Below are positions 20,101 through 32,100 of a stretch of DNA of 64,000 nt, in pieces (the first letter of the stretch is position 1; each line of letters begins with the position of its first letter). This stretch comes from Symbiodinium natans (lineage: Eukaryota > Sar > Dinophyceae > Suessiales > Symbiodiniaceae). The notes below the pieces were generated by a model, which was given only the letters and a program-made list of their open reading frames with translations, was not told the origin of the DNA and did not search any database. The position numbers were made by a program, and so were the translations under genes. Location of the stretch: positions 62,001-126,000 of the forward strand of contig CAJNDS010000210.1 in the NCBI GenBank assembly GCA_905221605.1, read 5' to 3'.

Positions 20101-23100
20101 AACCCTGAACCCTAAACCCTAAACCCTAAACACTAAACCCTAAACCCTGATAAGATGAGGTTACATACTGACCTGTAACGTCTCCCTCGAGTATGAGAAG
20201 AGCGAGGCGCGGTCCCCGGCCCACAAAGAGTTAGGGTTTAGGGTTTAGGGTTTAGGGTTTAGGGTTTAGGGTTTAGGGTTTAGGGTTTAGGGTTTAGGGT
20301 TTAGGGGCTAGGGTTTAGGGTCTAGGGTCTAGGGTCTAGGGTTTGGGGTTTAGAGTTCGCACCTCAAGAAAGGGATGTGAGGGTTTCCGAAGTTAGGGGT
20401 TCCTTTTTGGGGTGCTTATTATAGGGGAGTCCTACTATTGGGGGTCTATAGTAGGGGTCAATGAGTTTTTTTTGATTTTTGGAAACCCCCATGTTAGCTG
20501 CCTAAGTCCATATCTAAGCAAGACTTAGCTCCTTTCATCCTTCTGCTATGCTGAAGGTCAATGCCGGGTTCTTCTACAGCAGCACGGAGCAGCGCGAGAA
20601 GTTGGTGGAGTGAGCCCGCCGCGCTTGTGCTTAGACCAGAGCGACGTGAGTCTTGTCAGTCACATGGGGCTGTTCTAAAAATTGGGTTCAGGGTTTAGGG
20701 TTTAGGGGTTTTTTGGCGTCCGTTGAATCGGGAGCCTCGTACAAGAAGGAGCCTAAAGGGGACGAACGTAGTACAACCCCCCCCCCCCCCCCCCCCCAAA
20801 TGCGAGAGTCCTCCACTCGCATCGACTAGTTCATGCCTCGGCACACGATCGCTCTGTCGCCAGTTCCGAGCGGAAATTCACGGACGAGAAGGTGAAGAAA
20901 ATCATCGCCACCCGCCCAGACGCTGAAGGTCTTGTTGTGGTTTCTTGCCCCCTTGGCTCCCAGAGCTTGAGAAGAGATCTGTTCCCATGACGTCTCTGCC
21001 CTGGCAGCTTTTTCAGGAACTGAAGAAGAAAGTTTGTACCGAGGAGTCCTGCGGGGAAGTCTGTGAAGCCTTTTCCCGAACCTTCCGGTGAGATGAGACA
21101 GATTACTTGGCAGGAGAACGGTAGAACCTTCGTCGTCATCAACCAAAAGGGAGTCGACCCAACATCCCTCGAGATGCTGGCTCGCGAGGCACGACTCCGC
21201 AGAAAAGGCTGTAGCCTCGTTTTGGGGTCGGAAAAATTATTCACAATATTCCCTTAGGGTCCCTATATAAATGTACGATAGCGACCCCCAAAACCCCATG
21301 CGAATTATTCAGGTCCCTATGTTACGCTGTGAGTTTTTCGGTGGCACATACGGCACGTGCATGGCTCGCAGCCGTTTGGATTCAGACACTCGTCCCGGCC
21401 CTTTCTGGACTCCCTGCCCGCACCTCGGCACCCCGATTTGAGGGGGCTGGATACAGAATATGGGAAGCCCCCCCCCCCCCCTCTCCCCCAAAGACCCCAA
21501 CTGGCACCCAAAGTCAAAAGAACTCCCCGGCAAGCACGTCAGTGAGGCTTCAGCGATGACCCGCACCTCGCCCAAGGGATCGGTGATGGCGATGGTGATC
21601 CTGGCCACGGGGCTGAGATTTGCTTTGTACAGTAGAACATGGGAATCTCAAGCGATGGGAGCTTCGGGGATATAGTTTATGGAGCCCATATGGGGGTTTA
21701 CGAGAATAGGGGATGTACCTTCTTGGGGTGCTTTTCAAAGGGGATCCTTCTATTTGGGGGTGTTTACTAGGGGTCCCTTATTTTCGTAAACTCCCACAGG
21801 GCCTATCTGGCAGAGGAGTATAGGTGCTTCTGAGACCACTTCCAGGCAATCGCCGTGTGGTCCCTGGCCCCTGGCCTGTCCTACACCGCACCGCCCGGCG
21901 GCGGCCTGAACCGGAAGCAGAAGCACGGCAACATCCGCAACAAGGACAAACGTTAGGACTCCCTAAGAACCCCAAGGTTCGAAGACCTACTAGTAAGACC
22001 TGAGAACCCTACAAATCCTACAACAGCTACAGATAAACCCCAACAAGCCCCAATAAACCCTAGTGACCCCTAATCAACCCTCTAAACCCTACAGACCCGC
22101 AACTGTCAGGACAAGCTCCCGGATGTCTACGAGATTCCCTTGGAGGAAGAGGAGGTGGGTGTTTACGACGTTCGGGGTACGTTATTGGGGTCCATACTAT
22201 AAGGGTGAGCGGTCCCCTAAACCCTAAACCCTAAACCCTAAACCCTAAACCCTAAACCCTAAACCCTAAACCCTAAGCCCTAAACCCTAAACCCTAAACC
22301 CTCAGCCCTAAGCCCTAAAGCCTAAAGCCTAAACCCCCAGGTGGAGCCTGAGGCCAAGCCGGAGATGCCCGACAGGCGCGTGCCCTACTCGATGCACATC
22401 GTCACGCAGCCCCTCTGAGGCTGTTGAGGAAACCCTAAACCCTAAACCCTAAACCCTCAATGATCAACCCTCAACCCTAAACCCTAAACCCTAAACCCTA
22501 AACCCTAAACCCTAAACCCTAAACCCTAAACCCTAAGCCCCCCTAAACCCTAAACTTTAAACCCTTTTTCTTTTTTCCTCCCTTTCTGAAGGGTTACCGG
22601 AGATTTCTTCCCTTCTAGTTGAGCTCCTGAACTCTGGAACTTTGGGGCTTCGGGTTCTGGATTTTGGTGGGGTTGAGGAACTTGAGAGGGAGGTTCCTGA
22701 CTTCTGGGCCCAGGCTCCCGCAGCACAAGCACCTCCATGAGGAGAGCAACGCGCGGAAGTTCATCGAGGAGAGCCTGAAACCCTAAACCCTAAACCCTAA
22801 ACCCTAAACCCTAAACCCTAAACCCTAAACCCTAAACCCCTAAGCCCTAAACCCTAAACCCTAAACCCTAAGTTCATGGAGGATAAGCTGGTGAACTCCC
22901 TGGAGAACTTCGAGGAGTTCATCCGGCACGTGGAGGTCCACCTTCAGGTGGGTGCCTTAGGTTTAGGGTTTAGGGTTTAGGGCTCCTAGTACGTATCTTT
23001 TGGGGCTTGTATTTGGGGTACCCCCTACGTACTGTCTGGGATTTACCTTCAGGTATCCCCGCACTTCCACCGGGAGAAGCGTCCGGACAAGGCCCCCAAG

Positions 23101-26100
23101 ATCAAGACCACCGTGTCCTTGGACGAGGACGGCGTGTTTTCTCTGCTGGTCTACTGTGGGGGGGGGGGGTGTCGGTCTGTCCGCCCCCCCGGTGAAGCTT
23201 TGCATGTCCCGTGGCGGAGTGAGCCACTGCAAGCGGACTCTTCCAGTGATACCAAACAGACACACCTGACATCTCGCGCACAGTAGGGTTTCAGCGCTTT
23301 TGCCTGAAGATGTTAAAGCCAGCAGCCCCCGGAGCCCTTGTCAAAGAAAAAGGGGGCGGATCCCTTACCGCTACCCCCTGGAGGATGGTGAGGAGGTGCA
23401 GGTCGAGGCGCAGCAGGACCCCGGGCACAAGATGCTGACCCCCTACATCGTGAAGGCCACCCTGACCTTGGTGAACCACCACAAAGTGGTGCTGACCAAC
23501 CCTGAGAAGCACGCCCAGCCGAGCCTCACCGAGGCGGTGGACCACATGATCGACGTCCTGCGCCACTCCATGCGGGAGGAGAAGAACCGCATGATCTCCG
23601 CGAAGAGGAGGGCCCAGGAGAATGCCCTTCCCGACGACATGGACCACCTGCTGGATGAGGACGTGGGCCCCAGCAAGCCCAAAAGGGGCCCTGTAACATT
23701 CTGAGATAGACTTCCAAACCTCTCTACAGACGGAGCTCCTTGCCCCCCCACCCCCTACCATAAGGCCTCTTAACCCTATAAGCCCGATAGACCTTACATG
23801 GACCCCAGAAGCATCATACCCTGTATGACACAGTGGGGCCTTTATGAGCCCTTGATTAAGCTCCCAAGCCACGGGACGTGCTGCTGTGTGAGGTGTTCCA
23901 GGGTACCCGGGGGGGGGGGGGCAGTCTGCGGGGTTCAGCAACCGTGTTCCTTCAGGACACCATGACGCGTGGCAACTAGAATGATTCCTGGCCCTAACGG
24001 CTTTGATTTGTAGCGACATGTGCACAAAAGATCCCAAGAAGGTTTGCCATACTGTGAACCAAGATGAAGAGATGAAGAGCAGGAAATCTCAGGAGGGGAT
24101 GGGGTTCCGAAGGATTCCCCCTCTCAATCCCCTGGATGGACATGCAGGTAAGATTATCCTGGAGCTCATAACCATCAACCCTAAACCCTTACCTCTTAGT
24201 TTTTTTGGCCTTTCTTACAGTTTCAGTCAATCTGCCCACCGACGTTTTGCATATTTCGGTCAATCGGCACCAGTGATGTTCACATTTTGGTCAATCGGTA
24301 CCAGTGTTTTGCAAATTTCGGTCAATCGGCACCAGTGTTTTTCGTCAATCGGCCAGCGGTTTTCTTCGAGATTTCGGTCAATCGGCTCCAGTGTTTTCAG
24401 ATTCCGGAGAATTGGCTACCGCCCTAAACCCTGCAAACCCTACAAGCCCTCCAAGACATCCAAGCCACTTGGGGGTGTCTGGAGTTAGGGGTACCTTACT
24501 GGGGTCCTGATTATAAGGGCCTACTATTGGATCTAGATTGGGTCCCCTGTTTCGAAAACCCTAAACCCTAAACCCTGAACCCTGAACCCTGAACCCTAAA
24601 CCCTAAACTCTGAACCCTAAACCCCCACTTGTGGAAGAGGACGACAACCTGGCCGTCTCCAACAGCCTCCTTGACAGCACTCCCGAGGAGGACGCAAGAA
24701 TGGAGGCTCTGCACCATGGCCCAGAGCTGCTGCATTTTTTTTGTTTGTTTTGCTTAGGGTTTAGGGTTCAGGGTTTAGGGTTTAGGGTTTAGGGTTAAGG
24801 GTTGAGGGTTTAGGGTTGAGGGTTGAGGGTTGAGGGTTTAGGGTTCATGTTGTAAGTTCTAAGCTACTAGTGGTTTCCAGCTCTTTCTTGGAGGTCCTTC
24901 GTGCCCGTCGGGTCCTTGTCTGGCTTCCCTGAAAATCTGGAAGGGGGCCGTGTATGACCGGGACGCGGGAGAAAGGGCCATCGTTCAGGGAACTGAAAAC
25001 CAAAGTACTTTTCACAGGGACACCTAATTGGAGCAGTTTGGGGTGAAAGCAAAGACAAGACCACCTCTTGAGCCCACGGCCTGCGGCGTCTTCGGGGGGG
25101 CTCTTCTCCTTAGCAAATGTGCCCCCGCATGTTCGGCCCCAGCCACGGATCGCCAGTGGATCCGAGCATGCCAGACATGAGACGGAAGCAAGCCCCCGCA
25201 GCGGCGGCCCTAGTCCGCTATGTCAGACAACGAGAGCCCCTCGCAGCCGCAAGCTCAACCTGGAAAAGCGGCTGCAGCTCATCATGATCACCATATCACC
25301 ATCATCACCATCAGTATCAGCACCAACGTCATCAGAAGCCCCAGCAGCAGCAGTGGCAGCACCAACAACTACGGGAGAATCCACCGGACGCACACCAGGT
25401 CACCACGTGGCCCCTGCCTGCCTTGTGCCAGTGCTGGCAGAAGCCCTAAACCCACTGTAGGCCCCTAAAGCCTGAGCACGCATTTTAGGGCCTGTGGGTA
25501 GGCCCGAAGGAAGGGCTGTGGATTGCCCTGCCGAACAAGGCTCCTGAACTCCTAAAGACCAAACCCCAAACAAAAGCCCTAAGCAAATCCAAAGCCCCCC
25601 AAGCCTGTAAACCCCCCTAATCCTCTAAACCCTAAACCCTAAACCCTGAACCCTTCACCCTGAACCCTAAACCCTTCACCCTAAACCCTGAACCCCCCCA
25701 AACCCTAAACCCTAAACCCTAAACCCTAAACCCTAAACCCTAAACCCTAAACCCTAAACCCTAAACCCTAAACCCTAAACCCTAAACCCTAAACCCTAAA
25801 CCCTAAACCCTAAACCCTAAACCCTAAACCCCGCCCCTAACCCCAAACCCTGAACCCCAAGCAGAACCTCCTCGGCGGCCAAGGTACGAGCGCATCGAGG
25901 CTTCGCAGGCCTAGACTGCCTCACCCCGCCGACGCCTTCGACCTTTTCTAAGCTTTCAAGGCCCGGGAACACGAACCCCAAAGAAACCCAAAGAAGCCTG
26001 AAGAAACCCAAAGGAACCCAAAGAAGCCCGAAGAAATCCCAAAGAGACCCGAAGAAACTCGGAGAAGCCCAACGAAACCCAACGAACCCCTAAGAAACGC

Positions 26101-29100
26101 TGGTTCTTGAGTCCCTGGACCTGAAGGTTTGTATCCCTGTTGTGAGGAGCCGACGTTCCAGGTGTTGGAAGTGAGACGCGACGTGGGTTGCGGCTACCTT
26201 AGGGTATTTGCCAGGGTTTAGGGATGCTTCTGATGTTGGGGGGCGCTTCAAAACCCCCCCCCCCCCCTTTAGAGCTTAGGGTTTAGGGTTTAGGGGATGA
26301 GGGAAGTAAGACTGCACCAGAACGCCCCGAGTAGGCACAGATTGAGAAAAAAAACCCCAAAAGCCGCACCCCATGCTTTTTGAAGCCAGTGCCCCTTTGC
26401 GCCCTTCTCGAGGGCAGAAGAGGGTGGGGTGGTTGCAGGGAGACCTGTCTCCGGTGCTAAGTCAGCGCCTGGGGGGCTCCCTACGAAGTTCGTTGTAGGA
26501 GATGTCTTGGAGGCTTCTCATGTGGTTGATGATGTGCAACCACCCGGATCCTTTGATCGGTTTAGATCTCGAGCTGCTTGTTCCAGCAAGCCAAGACCGT
26601 TATTTTGTTCTGTGGCGGCAGCTCGAGCTACAATTCGGTAGCTGGACGAGAGTGGGCGTGCTGGTGCTGCATGGCGCGCGTTGTGATGCTGCAGCAGAAA
26701 CCGCACACTGTCACAGGACGGATGTGTCTCACTGCGTGCCTTGCGTGCGCCAGCTTAAGCTTCACTACTTCACCTCGCGGAGCCCTTTCGTGTGTGACCT
26801 CGCAGGAAAAGGCACCAAAGCACCAGACAGAGATGTGGCCCCGCGGCGTAATTTGGCAAGTTGCTCAGGGTCCCAGCTTGGGAGGCTAGGCTGCACAACA
26901 GCTGCAGCGTGTTCCAAAACAAGAGCCACCAAAGTTGGCGGCAAGAATGCCATAAATGCACATCCGGCTATGTATACATCCGCGCAGAAAGAGACCCTGC
27001 AGATCTGGCTGCTCCTCTGGTTGCTCCAATCCTTGCATCCGAAACCCGGTCACCCGAGGGAGACGGGCAGTTTCCTGCATGTCAGATGGTCAGTGCCCCC
27101 GACTTTCGGCCCTGAATTCTAAGCACAAGAGGGTGGTGTCTAAACGCGAAAAGGGACAAACATGCAGATCTGACACCCCTGAGCCCGTAAACCCTAAGAA
27201 CCCGTATGCCATGGTCAGGGCATCATCGCCCTGCGCCGTGCCAAGCGTCGGAACATGGAGCCCCGCGGACCAAGATGAGTGGTACTCCTATGTCGTTCGG
27301 GTTGGGGTTGCGGCCGGGTTTGGTTTAGGGAAAGCAAGTTGACATGACTTGGCCTGACGTAGGCATTCTGCAAGCATCCTGCTGTGCAAGCAGGAGTCCT
27401 GAGCACACAAGCTTCCCCATGAATGACTGCCTCAAGCCTCAACTCTCGAGCCTCAACCCTCAAGCCCTGAAGCCTTCAAGCCCTCAAGCCCAAACCCGGA
27501 AGACCCAAACCCTAAACCCTAATCCCTAATCCCTAATCCCTAATCCCTAAACCCTAAACCCTATACGGGGGGCAACCAAAGGGGGAAGGGATCAACCCCG
27601 AAGACCGCCCAGAACTTATATTCCCCAGATCGACCAGCACAACAAACACAGAACACGGACCAGGAGAACCAGGGAAGGGAGTAAAGGGGGCCTATGCCTA
27701 AGCACCTAGGAACCAACCCCAACCCCAACCACGCGGGCTCTACCTTTTTTGAGCTTGTGGCCTTAGTACTTCTGGCCATCCTTGAGCCAAACAAGATTTC
27801 CGGGTTTGTTAACCCTTCCAACTCCCAACACTAACTCTTTTCTACAATACCAGCTGCAGCTCCGCACTCCCCCTGTCCTAGGATTTCCTAGGACACATTG
27901 GAGGTGCAGATCTTTGGCCAAAAGCTGCCATTAGGGCAGCAGCCAGCTGCTTGAAATGCACAATATGGTTTTACGTCTTCCAGGACGAAATTATAGCACA
28001 TTGGCTAAATCCACTAACCATAGAGAATCTTTTTTCCACCATGATCCTCTTATCATTGAAGACTCTTCGGCCTTCTTCACCACAAACCGTGGTCTTCGCT
28101 ACGTGAAAAACTACTGACTTCTACTATCAGGGATTTCCATACCCTTAATAGTAACCACCACATTTTCAGCACATTGGCCGATCCAGCGCACCTGTCTCCA
28201 GAAAGAGAAAAACCATCCCTTCATCCATACCATCCAGTCACTTCTTTTTCCGATGGTTTGCAATACTGAGGTGAAGTTGCAGCAGAATATACTCCAGGTC
28301 CGAAACTGCAAGAACAGGATCCTGCACGCACCTTTGAATTGAGGATACCAATCCTTCTCTCTTTGCGTCCTCAATCGCTTGGCAAGATTGACCCAGCTCT
28401 GCACTCACAGCGGTAGACGCTTGCGCATCCACATCAGAGGGACGATCCTTTTCCTCAGGACCTTTCACCACCACCACTTCTTCCTTTTTGGGGCTCTGAC
28501 TTTTCTCCTTCTTCTTCGTCTTTCCACCGACGTTTGACTTTGTGCGCATTTTCGAGGCTTTTTCCCCTGCAGAAACCACCGCATTGGATGATGATCCACC
28601 CTTCTCAATGGTCGCCGGCATCTTCTTCGGCTTTGGAACCAGGAGAGTGTAAGGATCTTCGATAACTGCAGTTTTCCTCTTCTTTTTAACCTTTTTTACC
28701 TCCTCCTCAACGGCAACCTCCGTCTCAGAAGTCTCAACCACCTCCTTTTCGGCAGGAATATCCTTGCTGGACTCCCTTTCTAGGGACCTCTTCTTGCCCC
28801 TTTTGGGATCTTTTTCTTCTCCCACGTTGGCTCGCTCGAACCATATCCTCAGGTCATTGACCCATTCTTCCACCTCCGCGAGCGAAACCTCATACGACTT
28901 CACTATTTCGTGAAGTTCCAGCACGGACAGCATACCGGTGGTCCACGAAACCCATTCTCTATCCATCTGGTCAGTATCTCCATTGAACTTCAGGAGTTTG
29001 AACAGTGGGTCCGCCTCTGCTCGAGCCAAATCTGTTTTGCCATTGGACAGAAATGAAATCGCCTCCATCAACAGTTCCGCCATTTTGGTATCATCGTCAT

Positions 29101-32100
29101 AAGTCATGGAATACTCCTCACCATCATCGAACTGTTCAGGAGAGATCTCCTTTTCCCCACCTTTTGCACCAGAACTTCTCCTTGGACCATCCCTTGGGGG
29201 CGTCCTTGGAGACCTTGGCCTCTGTTCATCCAGCGGATCACCATGCTCAAAAACACACCTGTCACCATAACGACACTTCCCAGACTGAGCAAACTGGATG
29301 CACCTCACACCAGTTGCATCGTGCGAGAACGCACACTTCTTTCCAGCGAAACAGGGTCTCCCCGCCACATAGTATTTGCACCAATACGAATGCAGCACCA
29401 CATCATCTTCTGAATGGATGAATTTGCAGTCTTCACCAAATTTGCAGCGATCTTTTCCCTTACTGAACCAATAGCAGAAGCCTTTCTTCCTCTTCTCCAA
29501 GCGCTCCGCCTCGTACCGGTCCATAGGGCGATTCTGCTCTACATGAACATTGCCATGTGCCTGAGGACTGCTCCCTTCACCCAAGGTGCTATCAGTACTT
29601 GATGCTTGGAGTACAGCTGGAAAACCTGGCCTTGGTCCTACCACCTTCATGATTGGTTTTCCGCCAGCTCCTGAGCCACGCTGAGACGATCCAAAAACAT
29701 TGAACTTCTTCATGAAGGCCTTCCTAGTGCCGATCTTCTGCACCCTTTTGATTGGATGTTTCATTGCTCCAACCTTGCATCCAGATACGTTCAAACGACA
29801 CAACCTCCTATACCCAGCTCTATATCCCTTTTTCCAAAGAGCCATAAGAATTTTAGAGGCAGTAACATTCTCCACCTCTACCTTTTCAAACGGTCCCTCA
29901 CTTCCCGGAACAAACCCATCCAACCCATCCATATCTGAAGACCTTTCCATCTTTTTTGACACCACTTCGTCGAGGTAGTCTTCAGAGATCCAGGGTAAGT
30001 TCCTCTTAGAGGAAGGATTGTCACCATTGTTTGGTCCTTCACCAGGATACCCCTTGATCTTACCAGTAGTGCGGTCCTGCGTAGAGAAATTGGAAGCAAC
30101 GCGAGAGTACACTGACCACAAGAAAATCCTTGTGCCCGCCAGTCTTGACGACCCACTGGATGTCTCCTCTTCCGGAGAAACTTCTGGCGCTTTGCCATCC
30201 CTTCCAGTGTCACCAATTGTCTCACCTCCAGCATCTTCAATGGGAATAAGGGATTCATTGTTCCCTTGATCAAGTACCGCATCTTGTTGTTCGGGGATCT
30301 CCAGCACCATTCCTGTAGGATCCACTTCCTCATCAGCATCGTCGTCCATTCTTCTCCAGAGAACCTCCAATTGATCAGCGCAGGTCGCCGCCTGAAGGAA
30401 CTCCATCATTTGGTCCCTCCCGTGCTGCTAGAGAAATTCGGAATTCACCACTGTCCCTTGGCCTCCTAGTCTAAGGAATGGAGCGACCAGATTGGCTACC
30501 CTTGCCATAAGTTCCACATGAACTTCCATGCCTGGACTGCGACTCCAATCATAGGCTATTGCCTCCATAGCAGTTCCAAACTTTTCAGTATTTCTGAATT
30601 CCTTTTCCAGGCCAGGAGAAAGCAGTGCACCCATCACCGAAAGAGGATAATTCCCCACCGCCGGCAAGCACGGATCTTCATGGAACGAATGATGCAAATC
30701 TCCGTAGTGTCCTTGATCTCTCCTTTCAAAAAGGAGTCTCCCAGTGTTCAACTGGGCATTCAGTTCATCCACTTGAACCATTTCAGCACATATTCTCTGT
30801 GCCGCAGTCGCTATTGCCGGCCAGATAGCACGATCTGCCAACCCACGACGCATAACCCAAATAGTTGTTGCCGACTGAATCAGTGTACCAGGGTCATATG
30901 CCATGACCACCAATGCACCATCATCCATTTTCTGATCAGCATCATCTTCCAGTGCCAGGTTCATATCCTGTTCGCTTGCACCTTCAGATGACATGCTAAT
31001 AACCAAATTTCGATCCATTTTATTGGACCCCTTCTGATAGTCCTTGTGCCCCACAGGCAACTTGCCGACAGCAACCTTCCAATAAATCCGATTCAGAAGA
31101 CCTTTAACCAGCAATTGCTGAGGAACATTCTTCACCGGACGAACATCCAATGTCTTCGCACCATCACCACGGAGTTCATTGCTCCCACCTTCTCCTTCGT
31201 TTTGGTCAGTCTCCTCGCCAGGAATTTGCACTGCTCCTTCCAGCGCCGTCTCCTGTCCAGCCACTTCTTGCCCAGGAAGAACTTGAGCGCTTCCAGATAC
31301 ATTCACCTGTCCAGCAACACCTTGCCCAGGTAAAGCCTCATCCGTGGAGCCCACCGCCAGCGAACCAACTATAACTGAGCCATCCCTTGCTCTTTTTTGA
31401 GACTGTTCAGTTCGACGAGAAGGTTGTGGTAGCGAAAAAACTTGAGAAGTCACTTCTTGGCGGGTCTCCCCCCGCGACGCTTTGTCGCGTTCTTCGCCAA
31501 GGTGAACCGATTTTTTCTGCCCGTCATTGGGGCCGGAAGAACCACCCATCGGAACATTGCCACGAATCGCAGTTCTCTGTGAATCCCTTTCTTGCAAAAA
31601 GATTTCCCTCATGCGTTGCACAGCATTGGTCTCTTCCTCGCTTGAATCGCTTGAGGAAGCGGCATAAGAAACCAAAGCCTCCGCCTGATCATCATCATCC
31701 ACCACATCTGCCCACGCTCTGCTGAACCGATACGACAACCCACCACGAGGCTTCAGTTCCAGTGGTTTTGGTTTCTCCACCACTTCCGCCGGTTGCGCTC
31801 GTCGCTGTGAACGAGAGCGTGGCACCTGTCGCACCTGTTTTTTATCCAGCAAGGGCCTTCCCCTTTTTACAGGGTTTGATCTTGACCGATACTTTTTTGT
31901 TGGTGGGTTCACCGGCGGCATTCCAACTCCCACCAACTGCAGCTTCTGTACGCACAGTGGAGACCTCTGCGCAAGCGTCCAAGCGTCACGGTACCTGACC
32001 TTATCAAAAAGCTCCCGATAGGAGCCTCTCGGCATCGTTTTTGCACCGGAGCCTTCAGCTTCACGCATCTGAGTGAGGGTTCGCACCGCCTCTCTTCCAG

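Noticed and set aside
23291-24037. 248-codon minus-strand frame
   Set aside because: Opposite to the well-supported plus-strand exon 23350-23703; histidine- and valine-rich shadow composition.
27561-27821. An 86-codon frame found twice (also near 36165-36402)
   Set aside because: It lies inside the two identical LTRs and is non-coding repeat sequence.
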